From JAFALX01 sp036378495 (lineage in GTDB: Bacteria; Chloroflexota; Dormibacteria; Aeolococcales; Aeolococcaceae): a stretch of 8,033 nucleotides of DNA. This document shows positions 1-7,469 of the stretch, piece after piece; the first letter of the stretch is position 1, and each line of letters starts with the position of its first letter. The position numbers and the translations under genes are program-made. The notes below the pieces were generated by a model that ran no database searches, was not told the DNA's origin, and was given only the letters and a program-made list of their open reading frames with translations. The stretch covers positions 1 to 8,033 of the forward strand of contig DASUWI010000050.1 in NCBI GenBank assembly GCA_036378495.1, in the 5' to 3' direction.

Positions 1-1344
1 CGCGGGCGGGGGCGGCGTGGTCACGGTGACCCCGAAGTATGACGCCAGCCACTGGGCGGTCTGCGCGTCCTTGCCGCGGCTCAGATCGATCACCTGCGTC
101 ACGGTCTGGCGCCCTACGGGGCCACCGTCGGTGGTGCTGAAACCGAGCATTCCCATCAGCGACGACCAGCGACCGGACGCGTCGAGACCGCGGCCGCTGG
201 CGTCGTAGAACCATACGGGTGCGTGCTGCGCCAGCGCCTTCGGGTTGGGCAGCACGTTCTGGATGAAGTGCGTGATCGACTGGTAGCTGCGGTCGTGCGC
301 GTACAGGTAGGCGGCGCCGCAGTTCTGCGGATAGCCGCAGTCGTAGAGGAAGTTGGTGTTGTCGATGCTCACGTGCTCGACCTTCTTGGTGTCGACACCC
401 TTGGTGAGCCCGTAGAGCGCCTCCATGTCGGCAATCGTCAGGTTGGTCAGCACGTTGTCACCGAGTGAGCTGATCAGGCCGGGGAGGCCGCCGATGCCGC
501 CGACGCTCTCCGCCTTCGTCTTCAGCGCGGCCAGGATGAGCTGCTGCCGGCGGCTGCGCGCGAAGTCCGTTCCCTCACCGTTGTCGCCATGACGCGAGCG
601 CGCGAACTCGAGCGCGGTGGCGCCGTTCATGTGCTGCGGGCCGGCGTTGAAGTGCAGTGTCATGTACGAGCAGTCGCCCTGGTCGCACTCGCCGTGCGGG
701 TATTGCGTATCTGTGAAGGTGTTGGGCACCACCACGTCGACACCGCCGACCGAGTCCACGGCCGCCTTGAACGCCGCGAAGTCGATTCCGACGAAGTGAT
801 CGATGTTGACTCCGAGCAGATGCGTCATCGTTGGATCGGCGACGCTGGCGCCGGCGTTGATGGCCGACGCCGGGGCCGGCCCGTTGCCGTTCATGCCGTC
901 CGAGTACGCCTGGTTGATGCGCCCGTAGTCGATCTTGCCGCTGCCGAGCTGGTTGGGCACATACCAGTCGCGCGGGATCGAGATCTCCGCCACCTGCGGC
1001 GGCCCGCTGGCCTGCGGCTGGATGGACACCATCATGATCGAGTCGGAGAGGTAGGCTCCATCGTGGCCGTCGCCGCCGTAGCCGTAGATCATGATGTTGA
1101 TGCGCTGCAGGTTCTGCCTGGCCTTGTCGACTGAGGAGCCGCTGCCACCGCTCAGCGCATTGATCACCGCGCTGAAGGGGTTGTCATGCGACGCATGCGC
1201 CAGCGCCAGCGCCAGCCGCACGCCGAACTGCCCGGCGCCGACGATCACGACAAGCGCGATAAGGGCGACCACGCGCTTGGGCGTCACCCATCCGGGCACC
1301 ACGGTGTATCGCGATCGGCGACGGCGTGTGCTGCTGTAGGCCAT
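1..1344 (-). CDS. LytR-CpsA-Psr (LCP) family protein, C-terminus cut by window edge
   Basis: The 448 visible residues open with a basic cytoplasmic tail (RRRRSR near residue 10) and one membrane segment (about residues 25-48). The extracellular LCP domain runs from about residue 80 to 290. LCP proteins transfer undecaprenyl-linked glycopolymers to peptidoglycan at the outer membrane face. Family signs are SDS (100-102), SIPRD (122-126), GGVDV (200-204), and the arginine-rich stretch FARSR (247-251) with D260, R263, R265 and RQQ (266-268), which normally bind the pyrophosphate lipid and metal. The first motif is GYGGDGHDG (88-96), not the commoner GSDxR form. Cysteines C220 and C225, and a later C-(6)-C pair, may form disulfides outside the cell. 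The last ~75 visible residues (VWFYDASGRG onward) resemble a LytR_C domain, followed by a proline run at the edge. The ATG at 1344 gives the tail-plus-membrane-helix topology; no clear Shine-Dalgarno precedes it. The gene is divergent from the oxidoreductase at 1502. The family call is firm; the polymer substrate cannot be read. Confidence 0.9.
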   Translation of the reverse strand, partial: MAYSSTRRRRSRYTVVPGWVTPKRVVALIALVVIVGAGQFGVRLALALAHASHDNPFSAVINALSGGSGSSVDKARQNLQRINIMIYGYGGDGHDGAYLSDSIMMVSIQPQASGPPQVAEISIPRDWYVPNQLGSGKIDYGRINQAYSDGMNGNGPAPASAINAGASVADPTMTHLLGVNIDHFVGIDFAAFKAAVDSVGGVDVVVPNTFTDTQYPHGECDQGDCSYMTLHFNAGPQHMNGATALEFARSRHGDNGEGTDFARSRRQQLILAALKTKAESVGGIGGLPGLISSLGDNVLTNLTIADMEALYGLTKGVDTKKVEHVSIDNTNFLYDCGYPQNCGAAYLYAHDRSYQSITHFIQNVLPNPKALAQHAPVWFYDASGRGLDASGRWSSLMGMLGFSTTDGGPVGRQTVTQVIDLSRGKDAQTAQWLASYFGVTVTTPPPPA

Positions 1345-1501
1345 ACGTATGTCGGGGGGTACGAGCTGGGCGCTTCGCGCCCGGAGCCTGCGCCAGTGGA
1401 CCAACGTGCACCAGACCGGCGCACCCGGCAGAATCCCTTGAGTGGAACGTGGAGTGGGGGTACAGGGTTACCGACGAGTTGGCTGGTAGGGTACCGCACT
1501 T
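1345..1501. promoter_or_regulatory. Divergent intergenic region between LCP gene and quinone oxidoreductase
   Basis: These 157 bp must hold the start signals for both flanking genes, which are transcribed away from each other. No convincing -35/-10 pair is visible for either. A TAGGGT hexamer at 1487-1492 has the TAnnnT form of a -10 box and ends 9 bases before the oxidoreductase ATG, so a short or leaderless transcript is possible. Two small inverted repeats with the same arms, GGTA-(6)-TACC at 1459-1472 and GGTA-(3)-TACC at 1485-1495, sit just upstream of that gene. They could be an operator pair, but arms of four bases may also arise by chance. Confidence 0.4.
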
Positions 1502-2464
1502 ATGCGAGCGCAGCAGGTTTCCGAACTGGGCGGCCCGGACGCGCTGCACCTCGTCGACGCAGCCGAGCCTGACCCCGGGGGCGCGGTGCTGATCCAGGTG
1601 GCCTCCGCCGGGGTGAGCTTCCCGGACCTGCTGATGAGCCGCGGCCGCTACCAGACCCAGCCGCCGCTCCCCTTCATCCCAGGCGTCGAGGTGGCCGGCA
1701 CCGTCATCTCGGCCGGTGACTCCGAGTTCGCTGCCGGGGAGCGCGTGATGGCGATGACGCTCGTCGGCGGCTTTGCGGAACGTGTCGCAGCTGCACCGGC
1801 ACTCACGTTGCGGATGCCCGAACGCCTGTCCTTCGAGCAGGCAGGTGGGTTCCTGATGAACTACCAAACTGCGTACTTCGCTCTCGCACGGCGGGGCCGG
1901 CTGGGCCAGGGCGAGACGCTCGTGGTGCACGGCGCCGCCGGCGGCCTGGGCTCCGCCGCGGTGCAGGTTGGGCGCGGGCTCGGCGCCCGCGTGATCGCGG
2001 TGGTGAGCACCGACGCCAAGGCAGAGGTGACGCGCGCGGCCGGCGCCGACGAGGTGGTGCCGAGCTCGGGGGACTGGGGGGCGGCGGTCCGCGGCCTCAC
2101 CGGCGGCCGCGGCGCCGACGTCATCATCGATCCCGTCGGCGGCGATCGCTTCGATCAGAGCATCCGGGCGCTGGCCCCCGAAGGCAGGCTCGTCGTCGTC
2201 GGCTTCACGGAGGGCCGTATCCCCAGCCTGCAGGTGAACCGCATCCTCTTCCGCAACATCGACATCGTGGGTGCCGCCTGGGGCGCATTTCTCGCCGCGG
2301 AGCCGCAGCTGTTCGCCGCGATACACGCGGCGCTCAACGAGATGATCGGCCGGGGTGCGGTGGCGCCGATTGTCGGAGCGACGTTCCCGCTCGAGCGCGC
2401 CCCCGATGCGCTGCGGATGCTGGAGAACCGCGTCGCCACAGGGAAGGTCGTCGTCACGCTCTGA
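1502..2464 (+). CDS. NADPH:quinone oxidoreductase-like protein, zinc-free MDR superfamily
   Basis: The 320-residue protein has the usual length of quinone oxidoreductases in the medium-chain dehydrogenase/reductase superfamily. These soluble enzymes reduce quinones or other enones with NADPH. The N-terminal GroES-like domain has the typical GVSFPDLLMSRGRYQ (37-51) and PFIPGVEVAGTV (57-68). The Rossmann fold carries the nucleotide loop VHGAAGGLGSAAVQ (142-155), followed by GARVIAVVST and GADEVV, then DPVGGD (210-215). The catalytic-zinc cysteines and the structural zinc loop of alcohol dehydrogenases are absent. The C-terminus (FPLERAPDALRML...ATGKVVV) is canonical. The ATG at 1502 begins a normal family N-terminus; GGTAGGG about 10 bases upstream is a weak ribosome site. 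It is the only plus-strand gene here and converges with the SMP-30 remnant. The physiological substrate is unknown; crotonyl-CoA reductase-like or other enoyl reductase activity cannot be excluded. Confidence 0.92.
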   Translation: MRAQQVSELGGPDALHLVDAAEPDPGGAVLIQVASAGVSFPDLLMSRGRYQTQPPLPFIPGVEVAGTVISAGDSEFAAGERVMAMTLVGGFAERVAAAPALTLRMPERLSFEQAGGFLMNYQTAYFALARRGRLGQGETLVVHGAAGGLGSAAVQVGRGLGARVIAVVSTDAKAEVTRAAGADEVVPSSGDWGAAVRGLTGGRGADVIIDPVGGDRFDQSIRALAPEGRLVVVGFTEGRIPSLQVNRILFRNIDIVGAAWGAFLAAEPQLFAAIHAALNEMIGRGAVAPIVGATFPLERAPDALRMLENRVATGKVVVTL

Positions 2465-2480
2465 GGCAGTCAGGTCAGAG
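2459..2480. terminator. Weak stem-loop between convergent genes
   Basis: CTCTGA (2459-2464, including the oxidoreductase stop codon) pairs with TCAGAG (2475-2480) around a 10-base loop. It lies between the oxidoreductase and the converging SMP-30 remnant, where a bidirectional terminator would be expected. The stem is only 6 bp and no T-run follows on either strand, so this is a weak candidate. Confidence 0.2.
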
Positions 2481-3102
2481 GCTCGCCCTCGGCCAGCGCC
2501 GCGCCGCATACCACACCGCATTCTCCACGTCGACGCAGATCCCGTCCGGGTGAGCGCCGCTGACCTCCGCCCACGTCCGGGCGATTCGTGAGGTCACTGT
2601 TGGGCGCAATGTCGAACGCGGTCAGGCACTCACCATAGGACTCGGCAACAAGCAGCGTCGAGCCGTCCCGCGTCACCGCCATGCCGTTGGGAAACGCGAT
2701 CCCGTCGGCAACCCGCCGGCTGGCCCCATCGCGCGTCACGAGCGCGATGATGCCTGGAGCGAACTCGCCGCCCGGGAACTCGAACCCGATGTTGTTCACG
2801 TAGGCGTTGCCGCGAGGGCCAACGACGATCTCGTTCCATGGGTGCGTGGATAGATTCGAAACGTCGGCGACCGCGACCAGCGAACCGTCGTCGTCACGTC
2901 GCAGCACCCGCCCGTCACGGACCATGACCAGCATGCGCCCGCCGGCACGGAAGTCGATTCAGAACGGGAATGTTTCCATCTCGACTGTATCGTGCACAAC
3001 ACCCGCGGCATCAATCGACAGGACCTTGTGCGCGCCCCAATTGGAGAACCAGAGCCGACCCGCCTGCCAGCGCGGAGACTCGCCGAGGACGACCCCGGTC
3101 AT
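2470..3102 (-). pseudogene. Decayed SMP-30/gluconolactonase/LRE family gene
   Basis: The remnant reads from ATG at 3102 and begins MTGVVLGESPRW, the family's N-terminal metal-ligand motif (E8). An in-frame TGA at 2959-2961 (codon 48) interrupts FPF-stop-IDF, where I recall relatives having cysteine (FPFCIDW), so TGC to TGA is the likely change. Past the stop the frame continues well: HPWNEIVVGPRGNAYVNNIG (87-106), then FPNGMAV with ligand N139. After R174 (2581-2583) similarity jumps to the next frame (TWAEVSGAHPDGICVDVENA), which holds the expected metal-binding aspartate. One extra C in the CCC run (minus strand; 2579-2581) explains the shift. The shifted frame stops at 2475-2477 and the original at 2470-2472. 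Either way about 80-90 C-terminal residues of a normal ~290 are missing. Intact relatives are metal-dependent sugar-lactone hydrolases of six-bladed propeller fold. It lies 24 bp after the acyl-CoA dehydrogenase. Sequencing error could explain the stop and the shift, but not the lost C-terminus. Confidence 0.85.
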
Positions 3103-3126
3103 CACCACATGCGGTTGCGGCGCCAA

Positions 3127-4275
3127 TCAGCCCTGCAGCAGATCGCGCGCGATCACCAGGCGCTGGATCTGCTGCGTGCCTTCGTAGATCTGCGTGATCT
3201 TGGCGTCGCGCATCATGCGCTCGACCGGGTATTCATTGACGTATCCATAGCCGCCGAGAATCTGCACCGCGTCGGTGGTCACCTTCATCGCGGCGTCGCC
3301 GGCCAGCAGCTTGGCGAGGGCCGCGGTGTGGGTGACGTCGGGGTTGCCGTCGTCGATCATCTGCGAGGCGGTGTAGACCAGGCCCCGTGCGGCCGCGGTC
3401 TGCGCCTCCATGTCGGCGAGCATGAACTGGATGCCCTCGAACTCTGCGATGGGCTTGCCGAACTGGCGCCGCTCCTTCGCGTAGCCCACAGCGTAGTCGA
3501 GCGCGCCCTGCGCGATCCCCAACGCCTGCGCGGCTACGCCGGGACGGGAGCGGTCGAGCACGCGCATGGCGAGGCGGAAGCCATCGCCCTCCTCGCCGAT
3601 GCGGTTGGCCGCGGGCACCACGACCTCGTCGAAGTGGAGCTCCGCGGTGTTGCTGCCGCGGATGCCCATCTTGCCGTGGATGGTGCTGGCGGTGAACCCG
3701 CGGAGATGCTGCGCGTCCTCGAGCACGAAGGCGCTGATTCCGCGGGACCGCGCGTTCAGGTCTGTCTTGGCAAATACGGTGATGGTGTCGGCGACGCCGC
3801 CCTCGGTGATCCAGAGCTTGGACCCCGTGATCACGTACTCGTCACCGTGGCGCTCGGCGCGCGTGTCCATACCCGCCGGGTCGCTGCCGGCGCCGGGCTC
3901 GCTCAGCGCGTAGGCGGCAAGCTTGCGGCCGCTGGCGAGGTCGGGCAGCAAGCGCCGCTTCTGCTCCTCGCTGCCCGCGAGCATCAGCGGATAGCCGGCC
4001 AGCGATTGCACCGCCAGGATGATCGCGCTGGTGGCGCACACCTTGGCGATCTCCTCCACGGCGACGTTGAGCGTCAGCGCGCTGCCGGACAAACCGCCGT
4101 ACTCGGGCGGAAAGGGCAGCCCGAACAGGTCGTGCTCGCGGAATAGCTCGACGATGTCCCACGGGAACTCACCGCTGCGGTCGATCTCGGCGGCGCGCGG
4201 CGCGATCCTGTCGCGCGCGATGTCGCGGACCGTCTGGCGGATCATCAGCTGCTCTTCGTTGAGGCGGAGATCCAT
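3127..4275 (-). CDS. Acyl-CoA dehydrogenase (FadE-like)
   Basis: The 382-residue flavoenzyme matches the family's usual ~380 residues. It would oxidise an acyl-CoA to the trans-2-enoyl-CoA, passing electrons to electron-transfer flavoprotein in the cytoplasm. The N-terminal helical domain starts MDLRLNEEQLMIRQTVRD. The first family signature is AYALSEPGAGSD (121-132), followed by the flavin-contact LWITEGG (154-160). The helical C-terminal domain has ERRQFGKPIAEFEGIQ (268-283), QILGGYGYVNEYP (338-350) and the catalytic glutamate E365 in IYEGT. The reading frame stays open upstream to 4374, but the ATG at 4275 matches the family start. GGAGG ends only 2 bases before it, and TAGTAT lies 8 bases upstream, so a near-leaderless transcript is possible. 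A 264-bp gap separates it from the HIT gene. Chain length is unknown: short-chain or branched-chain acyl-CoA dehydrogenases look similar. The family call is firm. Confidence 0.95.
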   Translation of the reverse strand: MDLRLNEEQLMIRQTVRDIARDRIAPRAAEIDRSGEFPWDIVELFREHDLFGLPFPPEYGGLSGSALTLNVAVEEIAKVCATSAIILAVQSLAGYPLMLAGSEEQKRRLLPDLASGRKLAAYALSEPGAGSDPAGMDTRAERHGDEYVITGSKLWITEGGVADTITVFAKTDLNARSRGISAFVLEDAQHLRGFTASTIHGKMGIRGSNTAELHFDEVVVPAANRIGEEGDGFRLAMRVLDRSRPGVAAQALGIAQGALDYAVGYAKERRQFGKPIAEFEGIQFMLADMEAQTAAARGLVYTASQMIDDGNPDVTHTAALAKLLAGDAAMKVTTDAVQILGGYGYVNEYPVERMMRDAKITQIYEGTQQIQRLVIARDLLQG

Positions 4276-4539
4276 CGCCTCCGATACTACTCGGCGGCGA
4301 GCCGCGTGGTTTCCGGCGGCGACGCGGCGCCTCGACGGCAGCATCGCATCGCCCATCCAGTGACGCGCAAGCAATGCGAGCGCGAGGTGGCTGCTTCACA
4401 CCCCTCCCGCCTTACGAGAAATGCGTTCCGCTCCCTGAGCGTCGTCACGCGAAGCCGGGTGTAGGCATGGCCGAGCCTGACGTCGGCGTAGAAATCCCCT
4501 CCAGGCCATCGAGATCCGCAGCGTTCGCGTGGCGCACGG
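4276..4539 (-). promoter_or_regulatory. 264-bp gap, probable promoter region of the acyl-CoA dehydrogenase
   Basis: No frame in this interval resembles a known protein, and no tRNA or other RNA fold was recognised. On the minus strand TAGTAT (4284-4289) lies 8 bases before the acyl-CoA dehydrogenase ATG. It fits a TAnnnT -10 box that would start transcription at or near the start codon. No good -35 hexamer sits 16-18 bases further upstream. A 37-codon ATG frame and a longer frame without a clear start both cross the gap, with no recognisable similarity. The gap is by far the longest within the minus-strand series and suggests a separate transcription unit. Confidence 0.35.
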
Positions 4540-4551
4540 TCAGTGTGCGCC
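4531..4551 (-). terminator. Stem-loop over the HIT stop codon, possible terminator
   Basis: GGCGCAC (4531-4537) and GTGCGCC (4545-4551) form a perfect 7-bp GC-rich stem with a 7-base loop containing the HIT gene's TGA. It sits at the 3' end of the closely packed thiolase-cupin-unknown-HIT series, where a terminator would fit. No T-run follows on the minus strand, so it is not a classical intrinsic terminator; it might stabilise the RNA end or be chance in GC-rich DNA. Confidence 0.35.
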
Positions 4552-4983
4552 GGAGCGAATCCGCGCCGCCATCGTGTCGAGGTCGTCCCGCTCTGCGATC
4601 AACCAGGAACCCGGCGGACGGCGGAATCCGAAGCCGTCGCCGCTCTGGCGCGGGATCAGGTGGACGTGCGCGTGCGGAACCTCCTGGCCCGCGGCGGTGC
4701 CGTCAGCGACGATCAGGTTCACCGCGTCCATCGGGATGTCGCTGGCGCGCAGCGCATCGTACACACGCATCACCGACGCCCATAACTTCGCACGCGCGTC
4801 GTCGCCGAGGTCGCGCAGCAGCGGTGCGTGCGGCCGCGGGATGACGAGCGTGTGCCCGGGCCGTGCGGGACGGATGTCCATGAACGCAAGCGTTGCATCA
4901 TCCTCGTACACGACGCTCGCCGGAAGCTCGCTGTGTGCGATGCGGCAGAACATGCAGTCCGGATCGAACGCTGCTCCGGACAC
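4540..4983 (-). CDS. HIT-family protein (histidine-triad nucleotide hydrolase)
   Basis: The 147-residue protein shows the histidine-triad signature HAHVHLIPR (104-112), whose histidines form the nucleotide-phosphate active site. Near the start CMFC (10-13) gives two cysteines; with H52 or a triad histidine they could bind zinc, as in related bacterial HIT proteins. GHTLVIPRPH (43-52) is also typical. Such soluble enzymes cleave AMP from nucleotide conjugates (adenosine phosphoramidates, dinucleoside polyphosphates); the real substrate is unknown. The start is GTG at 4983, because no other start precedes the CxxC motif and the previous gene ends 5 bases upstream. AAGGAG (4985-4990) is only one base from this GTG, unusually close, and overlaps the upstream TAA, so translation may depend on ribosomes finishing the gene before it. 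The C-terminal ~35 residues after the triad are less conserved. Confidence 0.93.
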   Translation of the reverse strand: MSGAAFDPDCMFCRIAHSELPASVVYEDDATLAFMDIRPARPGHTLVIPRPHAPLLRDLGDDARAKLWASVMRVYDALRASDIPMDAVNLIVADGTAAGQEVPHAHVHLIPRQSGDGFGFRRPPGSWLIAERDDLDTMAARIRSGAH

Positions 4984-4988
4984 GCTCC

Positions 4989-5330
4989 TTACACGCCTTC
5001 CACGTCGACATCGTCGGGGTCAGGCATGCCGGATGGCGCCGCGCCGGCAATCCACGCGTGCTCGAGTCCGTCCAGGCGTCCGTCTTTCAGCCACACGATC
5101 ACCTCGCCGGTCACACGCCCGTGTTGCAGCACCGGGAACCGTCCGCGGAGGCGACCGTCTCTGAAACCATCGTCTCTGAGCGCTTCCGGGGCCACGAGCC
5201 TGAGAAATGTCGGCGTCGTGTCATCTGAAACCTCGAGTTCTTCGATCTGACACAGAAGCGGGCTACCGCCCTCGACTGACCCGACCAGCCGGGAAAGAAG
5301 CGTCGCCTCCTTCTCGGTGAGCGCCCGCAT
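4989..5330 (-). CDS. Conserved-looking 113-residue protein of unknown function
   Basis: I do not recognise a named family. The protein is soluble, acidic and has no signal peptide or membrane segment. It starts with a short amphipathic helix (MRALTEKEATLLSRLV), then an alternating strand-like region, and a stretch GEVIVWLKDGRLDGLEHAW (75-93), ending in an acidic tail PDPDDVDVEGV. The helix, then strands, then a short proline-aspartate tail resembles small hypothetical proteins I recall from high-GC Gram-positive bacteria, but I cannot name a domain. The frame is open to 5636, yet the ATG at 5330 is chosen because GGAG (5338-5341) lies 7 bases before it and the upstream part would overlap the cupin gene. 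It is 35 bp after the cupin and 5 bp before the HIT gene, so co-transcription is likely. Coding is supported by the spacing, ribosome site and typical composition. Confidence 0.75.
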   Translation of the reverse strand: MRALTEKEATLLSRLVGSVEGGSPLLCQIEELEVSDDTTPTFLRLVAPEALRDDGFRDGRLRGRFPVLQHGRVTGEVIVWLKDGRLDGLEHAWIAGAAPSGMPDPDDVDVEGV

Positions 5331-5365
5331 CGCCAGACTCCGAGGCCTTGGGAGCGGCAGCGGCT

Positions 5366-5728
5366 TCAGACGCCGGTGGGGACGACGGCCGCGTCTTCGA
5401 CCATCACCACGGTGGTGCGCACTGGCGCCCGCGGCCTGTGCTGCACCCCACGCGGGATGACCGCCGCCTGGCGCCGGCCAAGCTCGATCGTGTCGCCCTC
5501 GGGAAGGTCGATGATGAGATCGCCGTCGAGCACGAGGAAGAACTCGTCCTCGTCGTGCTGGTGCCAGTGGTACTCGCCCTGGAGCACGCCGAGGCGCACC
5601 ACCGAGCTGTCCACGCGGCAGAGCGTCTGGTTCCACCAGGGGTGCGTCGCTGCGTCGGCCAGCTCCTGCACATCGATGCGCTGCAGCGGCCCGTACTTGA
5701 CGTCGAGATGGGTGTCGTAGTCCGTCAC
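5366..5728 (-). CDS. Small single-domain cupin protein
   Basis: The 120-residue protein is one cupin barrel. Motif 1 is GEYHWHQHDEDEFFLVLDG, containing HxH, the glutamate three residues on and the glycine six after that. Motif 2 is IPRGVQHRP, giving the fourth metal ligand histidine. All four canonical metal-binding residues are therefore present, so metal binding is expected. The usual asparagine at the end of motif 2 is replaced. Small cupins of this type include dioxygenases, isomerases and sugar- or CoA-pathway binding proteins; the reaction cannot be deduced. The start is GTG at 5728, with GGAGGA (5735-5740) six bases before it, a strong ribosome site. The frame is open further upstream, but those residues would run into the thiolase gene. 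It follows the thiolase by 22 bp and is very probably in its operon. Confidence 0.9.
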   Translation of the reverse strand: MTDYDTHLDVKYGPLQRIDVQELADAATHPWWNQTLCRVDSSVVRLGVLQGEYHWHQHDEDEFFLVLDGDLIIDLPEGDTIELGRRQAAVIPRGVQHRPRAPVRTTVVMVEDAAVVPTGV

Positions 5729-5734
5729 GTCACG

Positions 5735-5740
5735 TCCTCC
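5735..5740 (-). promoter_or_regulatory. Ribosome binding site that fixes the cupin GTG start
   Basis: GGAGGA on the minus strand lies six bases from the GTG at 5728. It is among the best Shine-Dalgarno matches in the window and decides against longer forms of the cupin that would overlap the thiolase stop codon. Confidence 0.8.
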
Positions 5741-5750
5741 CGGATTGCTG

Positions 5751-6926
<1,176 letters not shown>

Positions 6927-6966
6927 GGGCCAATGCTACCCGCGGGCACTGCGGGCCAACCCGGTG

Positions 6967-7398
6967 CTATGCCCAAAAGGCGGTGATCGCCGCCGGATCG
7001 CCAACGAAGTGATCGACCGCGCTGATGCGACCATCATCGACGGCGTACAGCACCATCTGCATGTCGTTGCTGGAGCGACCGTCGGGTCGCGAACCCTCGA
7101 GACGCACGAGCACCGCCACAAGCCGGTCGCCGTCCGGCAAGAATGCCAGCGGCACGGGCCGCAGCGTGCCGCCCGTCAACTGCACCGATTCACCGATGAA
7201 GTCGAGGATCGCCCGGCGCCCCTGATGGACTCCCGCCCACCGGTCCTGATTGCGATGGTTCCACGTGGCATCGTCGCTGAACAGACTCGCCACGGTGTTC
7301 AGGTCACGTTTCGCCATCGCATCGAAGAAGGCGCGGACGACGGGGAGTGCCGTCCGGCGCGCTTCCGACGTTGCTTCGGGAAGGGTCGTCTGGTTCAT
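6967..7398 (-). CDS. SnoaL/NTF2-like fold protein
   Basis: The 143-residue protein has the layout of the SnoaL-like/NTF2 superfamily: an N-terminal helical stretch VVRAFFDAMAKRDLNTVASLFSDDATW (20-46), a middle helix with the GRRAILDFI motif (60-68), and a C-terminal sheet with DMQMVLYAVDDGRISAVDHFVGDP (112-135). The conical fold makes a pocket used by isomerases, cyclases and hydrolases, or only for binding; D43, H48, D112 and H130 are candidate pocket polar residues. The substrate is unknown. The start is ATG at 7398, with AAGGAG (7407-7412) eight bases upstream; the frame stays open to 7434 but lacks such a site there. It lies 71 bp after the LuxR-type regulator and 40 bp before the thiolase, so it may belong to either unit. 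Regulation by the neighbouring regulator is plausible but unproven. Confidence 0.85.
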   Translation of the reverse strand: MNQTTLPEATSEARRTALPVVRAFFDAMAKRDLNTVASLFSDDATWNHRNQDRWAGVHQGRRAILDFIGESVQLTGGTLRPVPLAFLPDGDRLVAVLVRLEGSRPDGRSSNDMQMVLYAVDDGRISAVDHFVGDPAAITAFWA

Positions 7399-7469
7399 GT
7401 TCGCAGCTCCTTGAGGTGGACGGATGCTCGTCACCGTAGCCGCCGGCCCGCCGCAGGACTATCGACTGT

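Noticed and set aside
589..1134. 181-codon plus-strand open frame within the LCP gene region
   Set aside because: The minus-strand LCP frame is uninterrupted over 448 codons with clear family motifs; the plus frame shows none.
1440..1460. GAGTGG...GGAGTGGGG repeats resembling an MraZ operator
   Set aside because: Spacing does not fit three regularly spaced GTGGG units and no mraZ or division gene is nearby.
1184..2521. 445-codon open frame on the minus strand, antisense to the quinone oxidoreductase
   Set aside because: Its product is arginine-, histidine- and alanine-rich with no recognisable motif, while the plus strand encodes a full canonical oxidoreductase. Such frames are common in GC-rich DNA.
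2992..4146. 384-codon open frame on the plus strand, antisense to the acyl-CoA dehydrogenase
   Set aside because: Low-complexity histidine/valine/arginine-rich product, opposite a gene with all dehydrogenase motifs; a composition effect.
4374..4844. Plus-strand open frame covering the gap and the HIT gene
   Set aside because: Arginine/serine/proline-rich product without motifs, and most of it lies opposite the clear HIT gene.
6939..6955. Hairpin CCCGC-(7)-GCGGG between the SnoaL-like gene and the thiolase
   Set aside because: Only a 5-bp stem, no T-run, and expected by chance in such GC-rich sequence; not enough for a terminator.
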